From positions 115,132,219 to 115,196,218 of the forward strand of contig CM056577.1 of NCBI GenBank assembly GCA_029721435.1: a DNA stretch of 64,000 nucleotides, read 5' to 3'. The position numbers and the translations under genes are program-made. Below are positions 47,311-59,272 of the stretch, one piece after another. Under the pieces are notes generated by a model. That model saw only the letters and a program-made list of their open reading frames with translations. It ran no database searches and had not been told where the DNA came from. Source of the stretch: Gymnothorax reevesii. Taxonomy: Eukaryota > Chordata > Actinopteri > Anguilliformes > Muraenidae. Within the stretch, counting starts at the first letter, position 1; each line of letters opens with the position of its first letter.

Positions 47311-49751
47311 AGAGAGAAAATGATGGCCGAGAAAGGAAGAGAGAGAGAGTAGATAAGAGCAGGAGAGAGTTCAGGGATGAGTCAGACAGAGTGGGTGAGA
47401 GAATTAGAAAATGGAAAGAGGCAGATACAGGGAAAGGGGGGAGGGAAAGAGTTGGTGAGAGCAAAAGTGCAGAGGAAGAAATGGTGGGTGTGAAAGAAAG
47501 GTTGGAAAGGGCACTACAGTGCTCCTTATGGTGCAGACAACCGAATTAGATGAGTCACAGCATGATGTGTGGACTAACTGACTCATCCCTTAGTGGAAGA
47601 GACATTCAGAAAATCATCTCTGGCTATCAGGTCGAAGACAGACATTGATTGCAGGTCTTTTAGACATTAGACATTGAAAGCAAGCAACTCCGTGAAGACA
47701 GTATCAGCTGTATAATTTGGCAGCTCTAAGAGGTGCCTCAGACAAAGAAGATTATTTCCAGGGGCCATATTTTACATTTTTGAGCCCACCTCAGGAACTC
47801 GTAAGTGGTCAACCATTACTTCCTGTTTCACTGGGGTACAAACACAAGGTGACACAGACCTGTCCCTTGCTTTTGTCATTCATGACAACGGGAAAAAACA
47901 AAAAATAAAGCGACAATGTGCAATGAAGCTGCTGAGCTAGAGAATTTTAAATAGGGAGATCTACAGCTTCCAGAATTTAATGTTTACATGAGTTTCACTC
48001 AGCAGATGAATGGGACTGAATGTGAGCCATGAAGCTGTAGACCCAAAAATGGTAGCTACATTCATTATGACTAAAAAAATCAGGCAATTTTCATAATGTT
48101 TTAAATAAAACGGTTCAAGAAAATAGATGTAGTTCCATATTTAGAGTTTTTCTGGATTTTGGACTTTGAATTATTACACAATACTTTTGTAAGTATTAGC
48201 AATGTCATGCATCGTGAGCCACTTTATGGCATTCGCCAAACTGCTTGATAGCAGTTCAATACTAAGCATATACAAGTATATTCTCTTGCCAATACCATAA
48301 TTATCATGACTGCGTTCATAGTTGTCACAGGGTTTGAAAGATGGACTAAAATAATGTTGCTAGCAGACAATAGGGTCCCAGTGCTGTCAAGGTAGGATGT
48401 TAAGACAATCAGTCGTGAAGTAACACATTAGCAGAATGTTGGCATTTTATGGGCAAAATCACTTACCCGGCTAGGCAAATAAAATGTCATGTTCATATTT
48501 CTTCATTTCAATTCTGATTCATAAACAATACTGTATTTGCCAAAACTACTACTATTTTCAGCTTATTTGACCCAAATAGGTATAAATGATTATTTTGGCC
48601 AATTAGCTCCATTCACTCCCATTCATAGAGCACTCTCATAAATGCCCTCCATGTGACATCTGGCAACAGACAGCATGAGTGAAAGAATTCCTTCAATCAG
48701 GTGCTGCCACCACTGCTATGCCTCCAAAGCTTGAAATAAAGCTGGGAATCCTCTGACAATCTTCTATTGTGACATCACCTAGAGGCATCATATGTCCAAT
48801 ACAGGAAAGTGGCATATGGATAAAGAAACGCCCCTGCGGACAGGTACCATCAGAGCAACAGTCATTTCTACACCTAGCATAGAGCATGCTGAAGTTAGAC
48901 TAGTCTCCATGTTAAAATAAGAAAATTTACAATCGAGATAAAGAAACAGTACAGTGATTGCAGCGTGTCTTTATATAATAAACAAGGAAAGGCATTAAGA
49001 TAAGTAATAGTTATCCGTGATAGGACAAACTCATTGGACTTCTTTTCGGACAGTAAGCTGATCGAGAGGTTTTATCTCTTAACATAGCCTGACAAAAAGA
49101 GCGTTTCTATTCTCTGCATGTATCTCATCATATACATTAGTTTCCTTATTTTGCTGTTCATAAAATTAATTTTGCTTTTGGGTTGGCGTTATTCATTGCT
49201 ACCTAACTTGTTCGAACAAAGAAGTTAGAGCATGCTCTGAATTGGTGCATGTATACATTTGAACGAGTATCATCATGGTGCGTTTCCATCAAATGCGAAG
49301 CAAAATTTTGCCTTATACGCGAGTATGACTGTGGGATCATTTTTATTTTCTCTCATTAAATATTCTCAGCTCCTTTTGTGATGAAATGACATGCACTCTA
49401 CTTAGACACGTGATTTTGCACCACCGACTAACAACAATGTTCGCGCCTTGTGTATCCCTCAAGGGGCGGTAATTCCAAGGAATCTTTAGAAAGTCAGTGA
49501 CAAGATGGCAGTGCTATTGTTTCTCTGCTAATGTCACAAATGTCTTACTCCATGAACATTGTGCCAGCGGAGAATATATATTTTCATATGCGTAAGTGAT
49601 GATGTTGTCATATTGAATGCTGAACTAGGCCAATTTATTTATTTATTTATTTTGTGAAATTGTGTTACATTGGTTATTTGTTTCAGCTAGCTGGCGAGCT
49701 ACCAAGTGTTTCCATTATCTTGAGCAATATAATCGTGGCTTGAGCAATGTA
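47311..49751 (-). other. foxo6: foxo6 intron 1, proximal part
   Basis: I see no exon here. The first 200 bases are GA-rich on the + strand, and the rest is unique-looking AT-rich sequence. A GCGTTTCCATCAAATGCGA phrase near 49280 may mark an old MITE. Confidence 0.5.
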
Positions 49752-51350
49752 CAACCCCAATTCTGAAATTGAGCTGGGACGAAGTGTAAACTGTGCATAA
49801 AATCAAAATGCAATGACTTTCAGATCACATAAGCCAATATGTTATTTACAGTAGAACACAGATAACATTTCAAATGTTGAAACTGAGACATTTTACATTT
49901 TTATCTACAAAATTAGCGTATTTAAAATTTTCTGGCTGCAACCGGTCTCAAAAAAGTTGGGACCCAGGCAAAAAAGGGCTGAAAAAGAAATGAATATATA
50001 AGAGAATCAGCTGAAAGAACATTGAGCAAGTAATTAAGTTAACTGGCATCATGTGTGTAACATGATTGGCTATAAAAGGGATGTCTTAGAGAGGCTGAGT
50101 CTCTCAGAAGTAAAGATGCCCAGAGACTCTCCAACCTGTGAAGGCTTGCATTAAAAAATTGTGGAATACTTTAAAAACAATGTTCCTCAATGTCAAAGAG
50201 CAAAGGCTTTGAAGGTCTCATCATCGACAGTGCATAACATCATCAAGATTCAGAGAAACTGGAAAAATCTCTGTACGTAAGGGACAAGGCCGAAGACCTT
50301 TACTGGATGCCCGTGATGTTCGTGCCCTCAGACACCACTGCATCACTCACCGGCATGATTCTGTCATTGACATTACTAAATGGGCCCAGGAATACTTCAA
50401 GGAACCACTGTCAGTAAACACAGTCCCCCATGCCATCCAGAGATGCCACCTAAAACTCTACCATGCAAAAGGAAGCCATTGTTGAGCATGATCCAGAAGC
50501 GCTGCCGTGTTCTGTGGGCCAAGGCTCATTTAAAATGGACAGTAGCAAAGTGTTCTGTGGTTAGACGAGTCCAAAGTTAACAATCTTGTTGGAAGTCATG
50601 GGCGTCGTGTCCTTTGGGCAAAAGAGGAGAAAGACCTACCCAGCTGTTTTCAGCGTTCAGTTCAAAAGCCAGCATCTCTGATGGTATGGGGATGTATTAG
50701 TGCATATGGTGTGGGACACTTGAATGTTTTAAAAAGCACCATGAATGCTGAAATGTATATAAAGGTTTTAGAGCAACATACAGTATGCTTCCCCCCAGAT
50801 GACATCTATTCCAGGGAAGGCCTTGCGTATTTCAGCAGAACAATGCAAAGCCACATACCGCAGCTATTACAACAGCATGGCTTCATAGTAGAAGAGTCCG
50901 TGTGCTGAACTGGCCTGCCTGCAGTCCTGATCTTTAACCGATTGAGATCATTTGGTGCATAATTAAAGGAAAAGTCCATCAAAGGAGACCCAAAACTCTC
51001 CAGCAGCTGGAAACCTGTATTAAACAAGAGTGGAATCAAATTTTAATGGCTAAACTCATGAAACTTGTCTCCTCAATGCCCAGACGCCTCCACTCTGTGT
51101 TAAAAAGAAGAGGGGATGCTACACCATGATAAACAGGTCCTTGTCCCAACTTTTGAGACTTGTAGCAGCAATCAAATTTGAAATGAGCTCATTTTGTGGA
51201 TTCAATGGTAAGATTTCTCAGTTTTAACATTTGCTATGTTATATCTGTTCTATTGTGAATAAAATACTGGCTGGTGTGATTTGAAAGTCATTGCGTTTTG
51301 ATTTTATTCGCAATTTACACTTTGTCCCAACTTTTTCGGAATTGGGATGG
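49752..51350 (+). mobile_element. Full-length Tc1-like transposon, dead (copy F)
   Basis: TA at 49750-49751 and 51351-51352 flanks mirrored ends: CAACCCCAATTCTGAAA with GGGACGAAGTGTAAA on the left, and the same on the right (TTTACACTTTGTCCCAAC, then GGAATTGGG). The 1599-bp length is full size and it is the same family as copy B. The insertion lies inside the presumed foxo6 intron, in the opposite orientation to foxo6. Confidence 0.92.
50118..51130 (+). pseudogene. Tc1 transposase pseudogene, copy F
   Basis: The reading frame is broken in several places. Recognisable parts are a helix-turn-helix near 50200-50290, [12 protein letters not shown] near 50555 with the first catalytic Asp kept (family WSDES), [16 protein letters not shown] near 50672, and [10 protein letters not shown] near 50830. 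In the last block the second catalytic Asp has become Asn through a single G-to-A change. The SPDLSPIE block near 50925 has decayed. A shift near 50250 and later stops also break it. It could not catalyse transposition. Confidence 0.85.
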
Positions 51351-51605
51351 TAGGTAGCATAGTCAGTTGTAGCACCCAGACGCACTGATGCAATTAAGAA
51401 GACTATTGTATTCACCAAAATTTTTTCAAATGGATCATAGGGCGAGTTTCGCGCATCCACACTATTTGCATTGCGTCTCTCACGCGATTTTCGTTGCGCT
51501 GCAATTTTGCATCTTCTGGCATATATTTGTGTCTGTGTCTTTGTCTTGTCTATATGTGTAATCTGGCCATGCTAAAAATTTGCCTCGTGTTTGGTTAACG
51601 CACCA

Positions 51606-52031
51606 TAAAGCCCCGGTCACATCTGCTAATGCCGTGCGAAAGAGTCTCATGCTTTGTGGCAAAACAGGATATGACACAATTAATAAGAAGGCAGATTTGG
51701 AGCTGGCAGCAATCCTAGCACATTCTTTTTATTTACTTATTATTTTTTTATTATCAGCCAACGCTGTATTGAGCAAAATTTTGTGATGTGAGATAGCCAG
51801 AATGATGCTTTCATCCATTGTGGTATGCCACTGAGAACAGTCAGAATTGCGATTGATGGACTGCAAAAATTTGCATTCAAAGTTCAACCTATTCATGGTT
51901 CTGCAATGCAAAATATGCAAAATCACCTCGCAACTGGAAATGGCAAGGAATGTCACCTTTCACACATATTTATATGCAATGACGGATAGAGCAAAATATT
52001 ACTGTTTTAAATGTTAGTGTGACTGGGCCTA
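51606..52031. mobile_element. Probable MITE with GCCCCGGTCACAT ends
   Basis: The left end has AAGCCCCGGTCACATCTGC and the right end, reverse complemented, AGGCCCAGTCACACTAAC. The interior is AT-rich and non-coding, about 425 bp. The ends resemble non-autonomous hAT-like elements. No target duplication could be confirmed. Confidence 0.5.
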
Positions 52032-52049
52032 TGGGACCAGGCGCAGCTA

Positions 52050-52770
52050 CGACCATGTTCAACATCTAAAGAACTGCAGGCCTCACCTCCCCAAGTCCAA
52101 ATAAGTGTTCACAATCCTGCAAAAAGCAAAAATGGTATTTATGGGAGAACTGCAAGACAAAAAAACCCCGCTGCCCAAGATAAACACAAAACTCATCTCA
52201 CAGTTGCCCAAAAGCTAACACAGTGTGCCTCAATAGGAACATCATACCAACAGTGAAACACAGTAGCGGTACTGTGACGGTCTGAGGCTGCTTTGCTGTT
52301 TTATAGCTTGGGCCACTCGCCATAATTGGTGGAACCATGAATTCTCCTCTGCTCTGTCCCAGAAATTCCTGGAGAAGCTGAAATACAGTTGGGCTATGCA
52401 GCTGAGCAATTATCCAAAGCATACAAGCAAGTACACCCCTGAATGGCACAAAGGAAACAAAATGAAAGTTTAGGAGTGGTGCTGTCAGTCCAGACTTGAA
52501 TCTGACTGAGATGCTGTGACACTACCTTAAACAGGAGGTTCATGGTTAAAAACAACACCACTGCGGCTGAATTAAAAGACTTCTGCAAAGTGGAGTGGGC
52601 TATAATTCCCCCACAGCGATGTGCAAGACTCTCTGCCAGTTAAAGCAAATTTTTGATGGCAGTTGTTGCCACCAAGGATGGCGCAACCTGTTATTAGCTT
52701 ATGGGAGGCAATAATTTTTTCATATAGGTGATACAGGTTTTGAATGAGTCTTTACAGTCAATAAAATGAA
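52050..52770 (+). mobile_element. Tc1-like transposase remnant, + strand
   Basis: The + strand reads HLKNCRPHLPK, then TIPTVKHSSGTVTV, then the FAVL, LGPLAIIGG and LLCPEIPGEAE blocks, then TTAAELKDFCKVEWAIIPP, and ends GGNNFF. It covers the end of the DNA-binding part to the C-terminus of a Tc1 transposase, with stops and frameshifts throughout. It starts directly after the MITE and has no terminal repeats that I can see. Confidence 0.75.
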
Positions 52771-52829
52771 ACCGAAATCTATTCTTTTTGCCCTGCTTGT
52801 GAGCTCTGCTCTGGAACAGTATCTATTTG

Positions 52830-53170
52830 AGCCTGAGATTGAAGATGAGGGACTCATGTTCTCCCCGTGTTCGTGTGGGTTTCCTCCGGGTACTCCGGTT
52901 TCCCCCGCCCACAAAAACATGCAATATAGGAACACTCCTGTATGGCTGTGTGTGAATGTTTGGTGGTCGGAGGGGACATAGGCGCATACTGGCAGCCACA
53001 CTTCCGTCAGTCTGCCCCAGGGCAGCTGTGGCTACAAAAACATAGTTTACCACCATCAGAGCGTGAATGTGTGAGTGAATAAATAATATGTCCATTGTGA
53101 AGTGTCTTGGAGTCCCAAGAAAAGTGCTATATAAAACTGATGTATTATTATTATTATTATTATTACTACT
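52830..53170 (+). mobile_element. L2/SINE-like retroposon tail
   Basis: The sequence has TTCTCCCCGTGTTCGTGTGG, then GTTTCCTCCGGGTACTCCGG, and further on GTGAATGTGTGAGTGAATAA, then GTGAAGTGTCTTGGAGTCCC, then AAAGTGCTATATAAA, ending in seven TTA units. The last block is the conserved 3' tail of teleost L2-type LINEs and the SINEs they mobilise, and the TTA repeat is its usual terminus. An internal promoter is not recognisable. Confidence 0.65.
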
Positions 53171-54718
53171 GTAGGATCTACCAATGGGTGGTATTAATTG
53201 ATGTTACGATTCAGTGTGTACTTTCCCATTATGCATAGCGCACAGCCATTTTTCTTCCCTATGCTCCCATACAACCGCAGTTACAAACAATGCATTGTAA
53301 CTGCAACAGCAAATATACACAACAGATTATGTGCTATGATGTTTATCATTCAGCTTTTGCCTAAATTTTTGCACCTTGGAGTTTTGAAAATGGACTAGCT
53401 TACTTTGATTTTTGCAACAAATTGATCACTCATGATGTTACAGATAGCTGGCTAGCTAGCTTCCAAGCTAGCAGACTCGCACTGTTTCATGCTTCATCTC
53501 TCTCTGAAATTAGGATCCCAACTCCCAGCAGAAAAAAGGCATTGTACAGTTCTCAACTGATTGCTAGCTAGCTACTTAGAAGGGACTAGCCCCAACTCAT
53601 TTGGTTTCTTGCTTCATCTCCCTGGAACCAGAGTCACCACTCCCGACAGAAAAAGGTAGGCTAAGCTGTTTGTTGTAGGCTATAGATAAATGTGCCTGTG
53701 TCTGACCATCAATGTGAGTAGCCAATGTTTCGTGCTGAAAGGTTATGTCATGATAACGCCTGCGCCTCTTAGCGAATGGTCTAATATTAGAAAGTGTGAA
53801 TCCACTTCAAAGACAATCTCTCCCATTCTAGCATGTTTCCACAGCTGTTTTTTCACTTAATGTTGCTCATAGGTTTTGTCATTCTGGTTTGATATAATAA
53901 CCAGGGTCTTATCATAAAGAAAGCCTAAAAGCAAAAATGATGTTTTTTTTCACCATGAAAGAACCAGAAGCTGAAGAAGAAAAATGGCCGAATACTTTCT
54001 GAGGTTCAGCCATTGATGTCAGAAGAATGCAAGCCGCACCTCCAGCACTGTGCGGATCACTGCGCTAGACAGGTGATCTGTGGTTTTGGTCCCAACCATT
54101 TCAATTATCCTAAAATTACTTGTGTTTAAAAAAACTTCCAGTTGTATTCTTCAAATACAAATGATACACAGTGCAAATAAGACGGCTTCAAAGCTTAAGT
54201 TTGGTTTATTTATTCACTATGATAGAGCTAGGCTAATGACTCCGACAGACATCACATCTTTATACTATGCATTATAGGAGAAGACGTAAGGCTGTTATCT
54301 TGGTGAAGGGACACTTCACAAAACATTAAATGAAGGGGTGCTGATAGAACCTGAGAAAAACATTTGTTTCATGATAAGAGCTTAATGTTTCTTTTATTTA
54401 TGTTACTTCATCTAAGGCTGGAGAAATTCTGAAGAAAAAAATCATGAGGACAAACAATAAAGACATTTTTTTGCATTTTGTTTTGCTCATTTTTACAAAA
54501 CTATGCCAATAATGGTGGAGGGCACTGAAGTTAATGTAAATGCATCTTCCTTTCCATGAAAAAAGACCCACTCAAACACTTACGTCTTTATGTCTTCCCT
54601 CCAAATTCATATTACTTCAGTACCAGAATAATAATCACTAGAATAAGAGAAGTGAAACAAAAGTGAACAACAGTGCTATTTGAATTGGAGAGAATGCTAA
54701 GCTGCAAGGAAAGTTTTG
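53171..54718. other. foxo6: foxo6 intron sequence, no gene seen
   Basis: I see no exon. GCTAGC/TAGC-rich words occur at 53445-53575. A diverged pair CTTCATCTCTCTCTGAAATT and CTTCATCTCCCTGGAACC at about 53492 and 53612 suggests an old duplication with a period near 120 bp. Confidence 0.45.
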
Positions 54719-54726
54719 CTTAAGAC

Positions 54727-55134
54727 CAGGGGTGTCCAATCTTTATCCAGAAAGGGCCGGTGTGGGTGCTGGTTTTTGTTAGAGCCCAACACTAGCACAC
54801 CTGATTCTACCCACTAAGGTCCCAATTGAAACCCCTGATTAGCTAATTAGTGGAATCAGGTGCTGTAGCACTGCAGGCAAGAACAAAAGCCTGCACCCAC
54901 ACCGGCCCTTTACGGCAGGGGTGTGAAACTGACCCGTAAACAGGCCAAGAGGCTGCAGGTCTTCAATCCTACCAAGCAGAAACTCACCTGAAAGCACTGA
55001 TTTAATCAACTGACCTAGGCCTGCACAACTGTATCAGGTGAGCTTCTGCATTGTTGGAGTGAAAACCTGCAGCCTCTTAGCCCGTTTACGGGTCAGTTTG
55101 ACACCCCTGCTTTACGGATGAGATTGGACACCTG
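54727..55134. mobile_element. hAT-like MITE (outer element of a nested pair)
   Basis: The ends are CAGGGGTGTCCAATCTTTAT on the left and CAGGTGTCCAATCTC on the right, reverse complemented. Inside, GGGCCGGTGTGGGTGC near the left and CACCCACACCGGCCC near the right also mirror each other, so the element is largely one palindrome. It is interrupted by a second MITE at 54916-55109. Without that insert the outer element is about 206 bp. A related copy is at 57312-57482. Confidence 0.8.
54916..55109. mobile_element. hAT-like MITE nested in another MITE, perfect 8-bp TSD
   Basis: CTTTACGG lies immediately on both sides (54908-54915 and 55110-55117), an exact 8-bp target duplication as made by hAT transposases. 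The ends are CAGGGGTGTGAAACTGACCC and the mirrored CAGGGGTGTCAAACTGACCC. The subterminal GTAAAC.GGC.AAGAGGCTGCAGG also mirrors. It is 194 bp long and non-coding. Confidence 0.9.
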
Positions 55135-57311
55135 TATTGAAGACCAAAGGCTGATGGCAAGCATACCTGAAGCAATAGGGCCAGAAATGGGCCCTGGAAT
55201 CAAGGCTAGAAAAAATAAAAATTAAACTCTTTTTATTGCCTAAGAAAGGAATAATTTCTGGAAAGTGGACAGCAGTTTTATCCTTGTACTCCTATCCTTG
55301 CGAGAACAGCGCATTCCTTTAATTCTTTGTGTGTTTCTTCAGCCTTTTCCTAAGTCTTATCCTCTTATCCTTTTCCAGTAAGTCACAATTTGCTTTTGTG
55401 GTTGTGAGGACTGGACAAAACATCCTCACATCCCAAAAATGTCCCTACTCTGTTGGTTAAAACCTTACTCTGGTCCTCACTATGTTGCAAGTACAAAAAC
55501 ACGCACTAGCGCACACACACGCACACATTTGTTGTTCTATCAGCCCGGTACACTGGGCCACTCATTACCGCCATGCCAAGTTGCTAAGAGGACCTGTGGG
55601 AGAGGGAGGGTTCTGGTTGCCATAGCAGCAAATTTGCTTCCTGATTACTGTGTCTTCTCGGGTTACCTGACTAGCCAAGGCAAAAACTCAAAGAGAGAGA
55701 AAGGGTGGGAAATGTTCTTTAAATAGCGAATATTATGCAAATATATGAAAGAAGACTCAGAAAAGCCAGAAGGCCACACACAGAGCAGGACAGCACCGTC
55801 TATCACTTCCATTCATTTTTTAATTGTGGGGCTGGAAAAATGAAGCAGCCATCAGACTTTATGGAATATTAAATAAAAGCTGCGCCCTATAACTTAAACC
55901 CTTTACACAGAATACAAATAATACCAATTTTTCTTGTTATGCATGAGCCTATTTAGGCTTTATAACTCAGTATTTGTGTCACAGAGACTGTGGAAAATTA
56001 TTCCAATAAAGCAAGACGTGGAAATTCGACTACAAAATTCTTTAACAATCAAATTTCCGAATTTACGGACGCCGGCGTCTTTTTCTACGCAAAGGGGTTT
56101 AAAAGGCCTAGCAAAACATGATGGGATCCTGGAATGGATGACGTGCCTAATATCTGAATGAGAGTCGAGGACGAGCAACAGCCAATGAGGAGAGATAACA
56201 CTCAAAGTGACAGGCCTTCAGTCTCAACAAAGGTATTCTAATGTCTTCAGAATCTGACAGTGTGCAAATTCTTCTCACAAATCACAAAAAAAAAACAAAA
56301 ACTGTCGTCAAGAAGGGGGCCAATGGGGTGAGGAGAGAAACTGACAGGAGGATAGACAGTAGCATGCAAATGAGGGGAAAAAAACGGAGATAAAAAAAAG
56401 ATGATGGCAAAAAAACGTTGCGAGACAGAGATGGTGTGAGAAACAAAGAGAGACAAGCAGTGGGAGAGAGAGAGGGAGAGAGGGAGGGAGAGAGAGAGAG
56501 GGAGAGGGAGTTCATCTGAGGCAATCCATCAGCTCAGAATCATCACTCGTGCGGAGGGAATACGGAATGCATGACCTTGCATCCTGACCTGCTTTCCATC
56601 CACCTGAGTAACAAACTCACTCAAAACTGCCATCGCTCCACAGAGAACACTATGTGCTTACTGCCATTGACAATTGAAGCTAAACCGATGAAATGTGACT
56701 GAAACTCCAAAATAATGCAGATGATAATGGTAAAAATATGTGCAATTGATGAAGTGTGAGCTCCACTGGTCAAATGTTGCACAACGAGAGCAATAAAAGG
56801 AAAGCGCTATCCACTGCAAAGCAGAATTCCCTCATATACAGAGTCCAGCTGTTATCATTCTTGCCTGATTCAGGTAAAAAAGCTGATGGGTCTGAGGACT
56901 GAAGGGACACGTGTCATTTTGCCATAATAATGGAACAGGAGTCATTTAAATGTTGCCTTAACTCCTCAACCGATCAAAAGACATTTCTGTCACCATAATC
57001 TAACTGGCCGAGCGATATTATTCATACACTCGCTGAAATCTCCATTGTAACCACAGATGTAATGAATAAACAATTAATTCAAGAAATATGTGTTATTTGA
57101 TTGTAACACGAATTGTTGTCACATTATTTTAAGCAAAAATTCACTGAGTTGTACTGTTTGGCGGGAAGAAACTTGACCAGTAAAATGGTTACTTATCTGA
57201 CACTGAAGAAATCTGTTTAACCATTCTCTGGACTAACTATTACACAAAGGATGGCTAAAAATACCACCTGGGAGAGTGACTCTATCAAACAATCTGCCAA
57301 TGTGCCTCAGC
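55135..57311. other. foxo6: foxo6 intron sequence, no gene seen
   Basis: I see no exon here. A GA-rich low-complexity tract lies at 56461-56513. The open frames are short and without domains. Confidence 0.45.
56461..56513. repeat. (GA)n/(GGGAGA)n purine tract
   Basis: A pure purine run of AGAGAG and GGGAG words, prone to triplex formation. Confidence 0.85.
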
Positions 57312-57482
57312 CAGGGGTTTCCAACTTCATCCTGAAAAGGCCGGTGAGGGAGCTGACTTCAGTTTCCACCACCTGATTCTACTAATCAAGCCCAGGAGTT
57401 GTATCAGGTGTATAAACACACAGCCAGAACAAAAGTCGGCTCCCACACCAGCCCTTTCTGGATAAGGTTGAATGCCCTTGGT
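57312..57482. mobile_element. hAT-like MITE, related to the one at 54727
   Basis: CAGGGGTTTCCAACTTCATC, then CTGAAAAGGCCGGTGAGGGAG on the left mirrors ACACCAGCCCTTTCTGGATA, then AGGTTGAATGCCC on the right. The interior has CACCTGATTCTACTAATCAA, then TGTATCAGGTG, as in the 54.7-kb element. It has no insert. Confidence 0.65.
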
Positions 57483-58827
57483 CTACAATAGTCAAATTAT
57501 TTGTAGCGGTATTTGCGATGACATTTAGTGAATAGGCGAGTGACAGAGAGAGGTGGACAAACAGAAATCTATGTGTTTGACAATCCATAGCCGTGAAGTT
57601 GGTTCTAGTGAATGAAGAATTCCTGGTTAAAATGGATGGAATTTATAACGTGAATCACAAAATGATGCGCAGTAAAATACTGTGAGTTCAATGACTCAAT
57701 ATGAGTTTAGCTTTTGTTAAGGTGTCTCTCAGAACCAAACGAAAGCACAAAGGCATAAAATGAAGATTCAATCACAAAGAAATGGAAACATTAATAATCC
57801 TGAATACATTCTTTGCATACTTCACTAACTGGTTAACCTCTTTAGCTAGGCACATTGCTGGCACCAAATTTCAACCAATTATATCTTTAAGACAGGATAA
57901 AACCAGAAAAAAAGTTTGGTACGGGACTGCCCAAGTACAGTCTTTTGTGGGGAAAATGAAAACCCAGTATGAAGTATTGGGGGAACAGACCTACATGATC
58001 AGGCACATGCCTTATATTAACCCTCCATTTCCCCACAGTAAGCACACACTTGTTTCCATTGGGGTTTGACTGGGGAATACTTTATTAAACAACTGACAGC
58101 AACATCATACCACCTGATTTAACTCCTGTAGTCTGGACTGGCGAAAGAAAAGGGGAAAATAAAGAATGGCATCCAATGTGGTTACCAAGTAATCATGGGG
58201 CTAATAAAGAGACACTCAGAATCCCAATGAAGGTATTGGTTGCTGCATAAATAACACCAAATTTTCAAAGGAGCTTCAAAACATTTCACCATGGAATGAC
58301 CTGAGGGCTGCATTCGGTAGGCTGGATCAGTAAGATTTTAAACTCAGTACTGCTGCTGAAACGAGAATACTAATCACCACTACGCCAAGTGAGATAATAC
58401 TTTGCAGTTTTACCTTGATGTGAGTACCAAGATGACAACAAAATTTCAATTTTTACGTAGCTCTTTGGGAGTTATTAGCATTTTCCTAATAAGCTTTTCT
58501 CACACATATTGGCTTGTTTTTCATCTGTACATTATCGTATCAAAATTTTGTGCAAGTTTGAATGCAACTTGGCCAACAGAGGCAGCAACCAAAGTTTTGT
58601 GTAGATTAGTAAATTATTTAAGTGAAAAACCATTGCACGTGTTTTTCAAAACAATGCAAAATTCAGTAAGTTCATTATGACAGGCATTTTGGGTAACTCG
58701 GACAAATTTGCTTTGGTTTGCGTACAAAAATAAAATACTGTAAAATTAAATTGTCATTGTAGAACTTCCTGAAGGCTAATTATAACAAAAAATGATTAAT
58801 GCCGGTCCATCATGACAAGTATTTTGT
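57483..58827. other. foxo6: foxo6 intron sequence, no gene seen
   Basis: AT-rich, non-repetitive by eye. No exon or domain is recognised, including in the frames at 57782-58069 and 58402-58680. Confidence 0.4.
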
Positions 58828-59272
58828 GTATGACCCCAAATCAGAAAAATCTGGAAGTGTTAAATATGAATTAAAACTGAAACCAGTGATTTGTATTTTA
58901 TCTTTGACCTGTAGAACAATGAAAACAATACAGCACATTATTTGATGATTCACCACATGAAATTTGAACAGTAAAGTATTTATCACTTTGTAATGTTGCC
59001 AATCCTTCATAACATTAACAGACATTTAGGGACTGAAGCCACTGAGTGGTGAAGTGCTTCAGGAGTAACTTTGCACCATCCTTCCTTCAAAGTCTTAAGA
59101 TGTGCAACAGTTTGGGGTCTTCGTTGCCACATTTAGCTCTTCGAAATGCATCACACGTTCACTGTTGGGGACAAGTTGGTACTGCAGGCAGGCCAGCCCA
59201 GAACCCACATTCTTTTCTTCTGCAACCATGACTTAGTGATGCATGCAGAATGTGGTTTTCCTTTTCTTTGGG

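Noticed and set aside
46773..47549. 258-codon open frame on the + strand
   Set aside because: It is antisense to foxo6 exon 2 and its GC-rich sequence. It has no domain, and the extension beyond the exon is low-complexity GA-rich sequence.
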